A DNA stretch of 5,969 nt, from the NCBI GenBank assembly GCA_016763395.1, contig JAESTW010000415.1, positions 1 to 5,969 on the forward strand, read 5' to 3'. Origin of the DNA: Kofleriaceae bacterium. Its GTDB lineage: Bacteria > Myxococcota_A > Polyangia > Haliangiales > Haliangiaceae. Under the pieces are notes generated by a model. It ran no database searches and was not told the DNA's origin. It saw only the letters and a list, made by a program, of their open reading frames with translations. Shown piece by piece: positions 5,750 to 5,969 of this stretch; the first letter of the stretch is position 1, and each line of letters starts with the position of its first letter. A program made the translations under genes and the position numbers.

Positions 5750-5790
5750 ATAAAAGAAAAGTTCTGATGCAGAGCATCAGGGTTCAGCGC
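5692..5790. repeat. Direct repeat, copy 1 (99 bp seen)
   Basis: This stretch is identical over 99 bases to 5871-5969, an offset of 179 bases. It covers the 5' four-fifths of the tRNA-His gene, from the T-loop to G-1, and its upstream leader with a hairpin. Copy 2 reaches the window end, so the true repeat may be longer. Confidence 0.95.
5764..5780 (-). terminator. Hairpin with T-rich tail just upstream of tRNA-His
   Basis: CTGATGC-TCT-GCATCAG on the minus strand makes a perfect 7-bp stem. AACTTTTCTTTT follows, and the tRNA starts right after. It looks like a weak intrinsic terminator, but no room for a promoter remains before the tRNA, so it may be a processing or attenuation element. Confidence 0.4.
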
Positions 5791-5801
5791 TGTAAGCGCG
5801 T

Positions 5802-5830
5802 AAAGAAAAACGCTTGCTTTTGCGAGCGTT
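5802..5830 (-). terminator. Intrinsic terminator between the two His copies
   Basis: On the minus strand AACGCT-CGCAAAAGCA-AGCGTT forms a 6-bp stem with an inner GC/GC pair after one mismatch, followed by TTTCTTT, making a T-run with the stem's end. The plus strand has no U-run after it, so it is oriented to stop transcription arriving from the right end. A smaller GCGCT-GTA-AGCGC hairpin follows at 5787-5799. Confidence 0.55.
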
Positions 5831-5840
5831 TGGGTGATTT

Positions 5841-5857
5841 GTGCCATTTGTTGGCAC
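5841..5857. other. Hairpin at the 3' side of the broken His copy
   Basis: GTGCCA-TTTGT-TGGCAC forms a perfect 6-bp stem (7 bp with the flanking T-A pair) and has no U-tract on either strand. It lies where the acceptor end of a normal tRNA-His would be followed by spacer, close to the point where copy 2 diverges. Confidence 0.4.
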
Positions 5858-5870
5858 AGATTGGCCGAAT

Positions 5871-5928
5871 ATCGAACTCCCATCACACGGTTCACAGCCA
5901 TGCGCTCTACCGTTGAGCTATAGTCACC
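5871..5928 (-). pseudogene. Broken tRNA-His(GTG) copy
   Basis: From G-1 (5928) through the D-arm, anticodon arm (GTG) and T-stem 5' strand the sequence equals the neighbouring tRNA-His. After TTCGAT it changes to ATTCGGCCAATCTG: the T-stem 3' strand no longer pairs with GGGAG and the 3' acceptor strand cannot pair with GTGACTA. It cannot fold as a tRNA, so it is read as a truncated or recombined duplicate. Confidence 0.75.
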
Positions 5929-5969
5929 ATAAAAGAAAAGTTCTGATGCAGAGCATCAGGGTTCAGCGC
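5871..5969. repeat. Direct repeat, copy 2, running into the window edge
   Basis: The exact match to 5692-5790 is still running at the last base. Copy 2 also contains the 7-bp hairpin with T-rich tail at 5943-5959. If the window is a whole contig, ending in a repeat suggests that assembly stopped at additional copies. Confidence 0.95.

Noticed and set aside
5635..5916. Plus-strand open frame of 93 codons ending SNSHHTVHSHALYR
   Set aside because: It is antisense to both His copies; the repeated peptide is explained by the DNA repeat and the tRNA sequence.
5343..5969. CRISPR-like or integron attC-like array
   Set aside because: The regularly spaced units fold as tRNAs with readable anticodons; there are no short uniform repeats with unique spacers and no attC core pairs seen.

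Overview
The window looks like a piece of a Gram-negative bacterial genome, probably a whole metagenomic contig: a gene is cut at the left edge and the right edge falls inside a direct repeat. The protein set combines short diderm lipoproteins carrying 'DAG'-rich linkers with families best known from Planctomycetes (DUF1501, DUF1549/DUF1553, PSCyt-like cytochrome domains). Such linkers are typical of Myxococcota and related former Deltaproteobacteria, including Bradymonadia-like lineages, so I favour that group. GC content is middling by eye (not measured), low for classical myxobacteria. The taxonomic call is inference.

Layout. (1) Positions 1-4308, minus strand: a compact five-gene operon read right to left. 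It holds a secreted DUF1549/DUF1553-like protein (3376-4308), a small lipoprotein (2702-3379), a Tat-exported DUF1501 protein (1326-2687), a lipoprotein with a split cytochrome-like domain (400-1326), and a second cytochrome-like lipoprotein that starts on GTG at 397 and runs off the left edge. Junctions are a 4-nt overlap, a 14-nt gap, a 1-nt overlap and a 2-nt gap, so translation is probably coupled. (2) Positions 4309-4598: a divergent regulatory region with two -10 boxes facing outward, each inside the same 12-base sequence ATGCACTATAAT. (3) Positions 4599-5318, plus strand: a lipoprotein with two tandem cytochrome-like domains (one CX4CH, one CXXCH). (4) Positions 5343-5969, minus strand: a tightly packed tRNA array which reads, in transcription order, broken His copy, His(GTG), Gly(TCC), Asn(GTT), Arg(ACG), Leu(CAG). 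Most members carry structural oddities, and a 179-bp-period duplication includes the His gene and its hairpin-rich leader.

How the genes may work together (inference). Every protein has an export signal (Sec, Tat or lipoprotein). Three carry C-Xn-CH motifs of covalent haem sites, and two belong to families that co-occur in Planctomycetes as DUF1501 and PSCyt2/DUF1549/DUF1553 pairs. The operon and the divergent gene therefore probably encode a cell-envelope redox or hydrolase assembly of unknown substrate, in an unusually small, split form. The shared promoter motif suggests co-regulation of both sides. The tRNA array converges on the plus-strand gene and appears unrelated in function.
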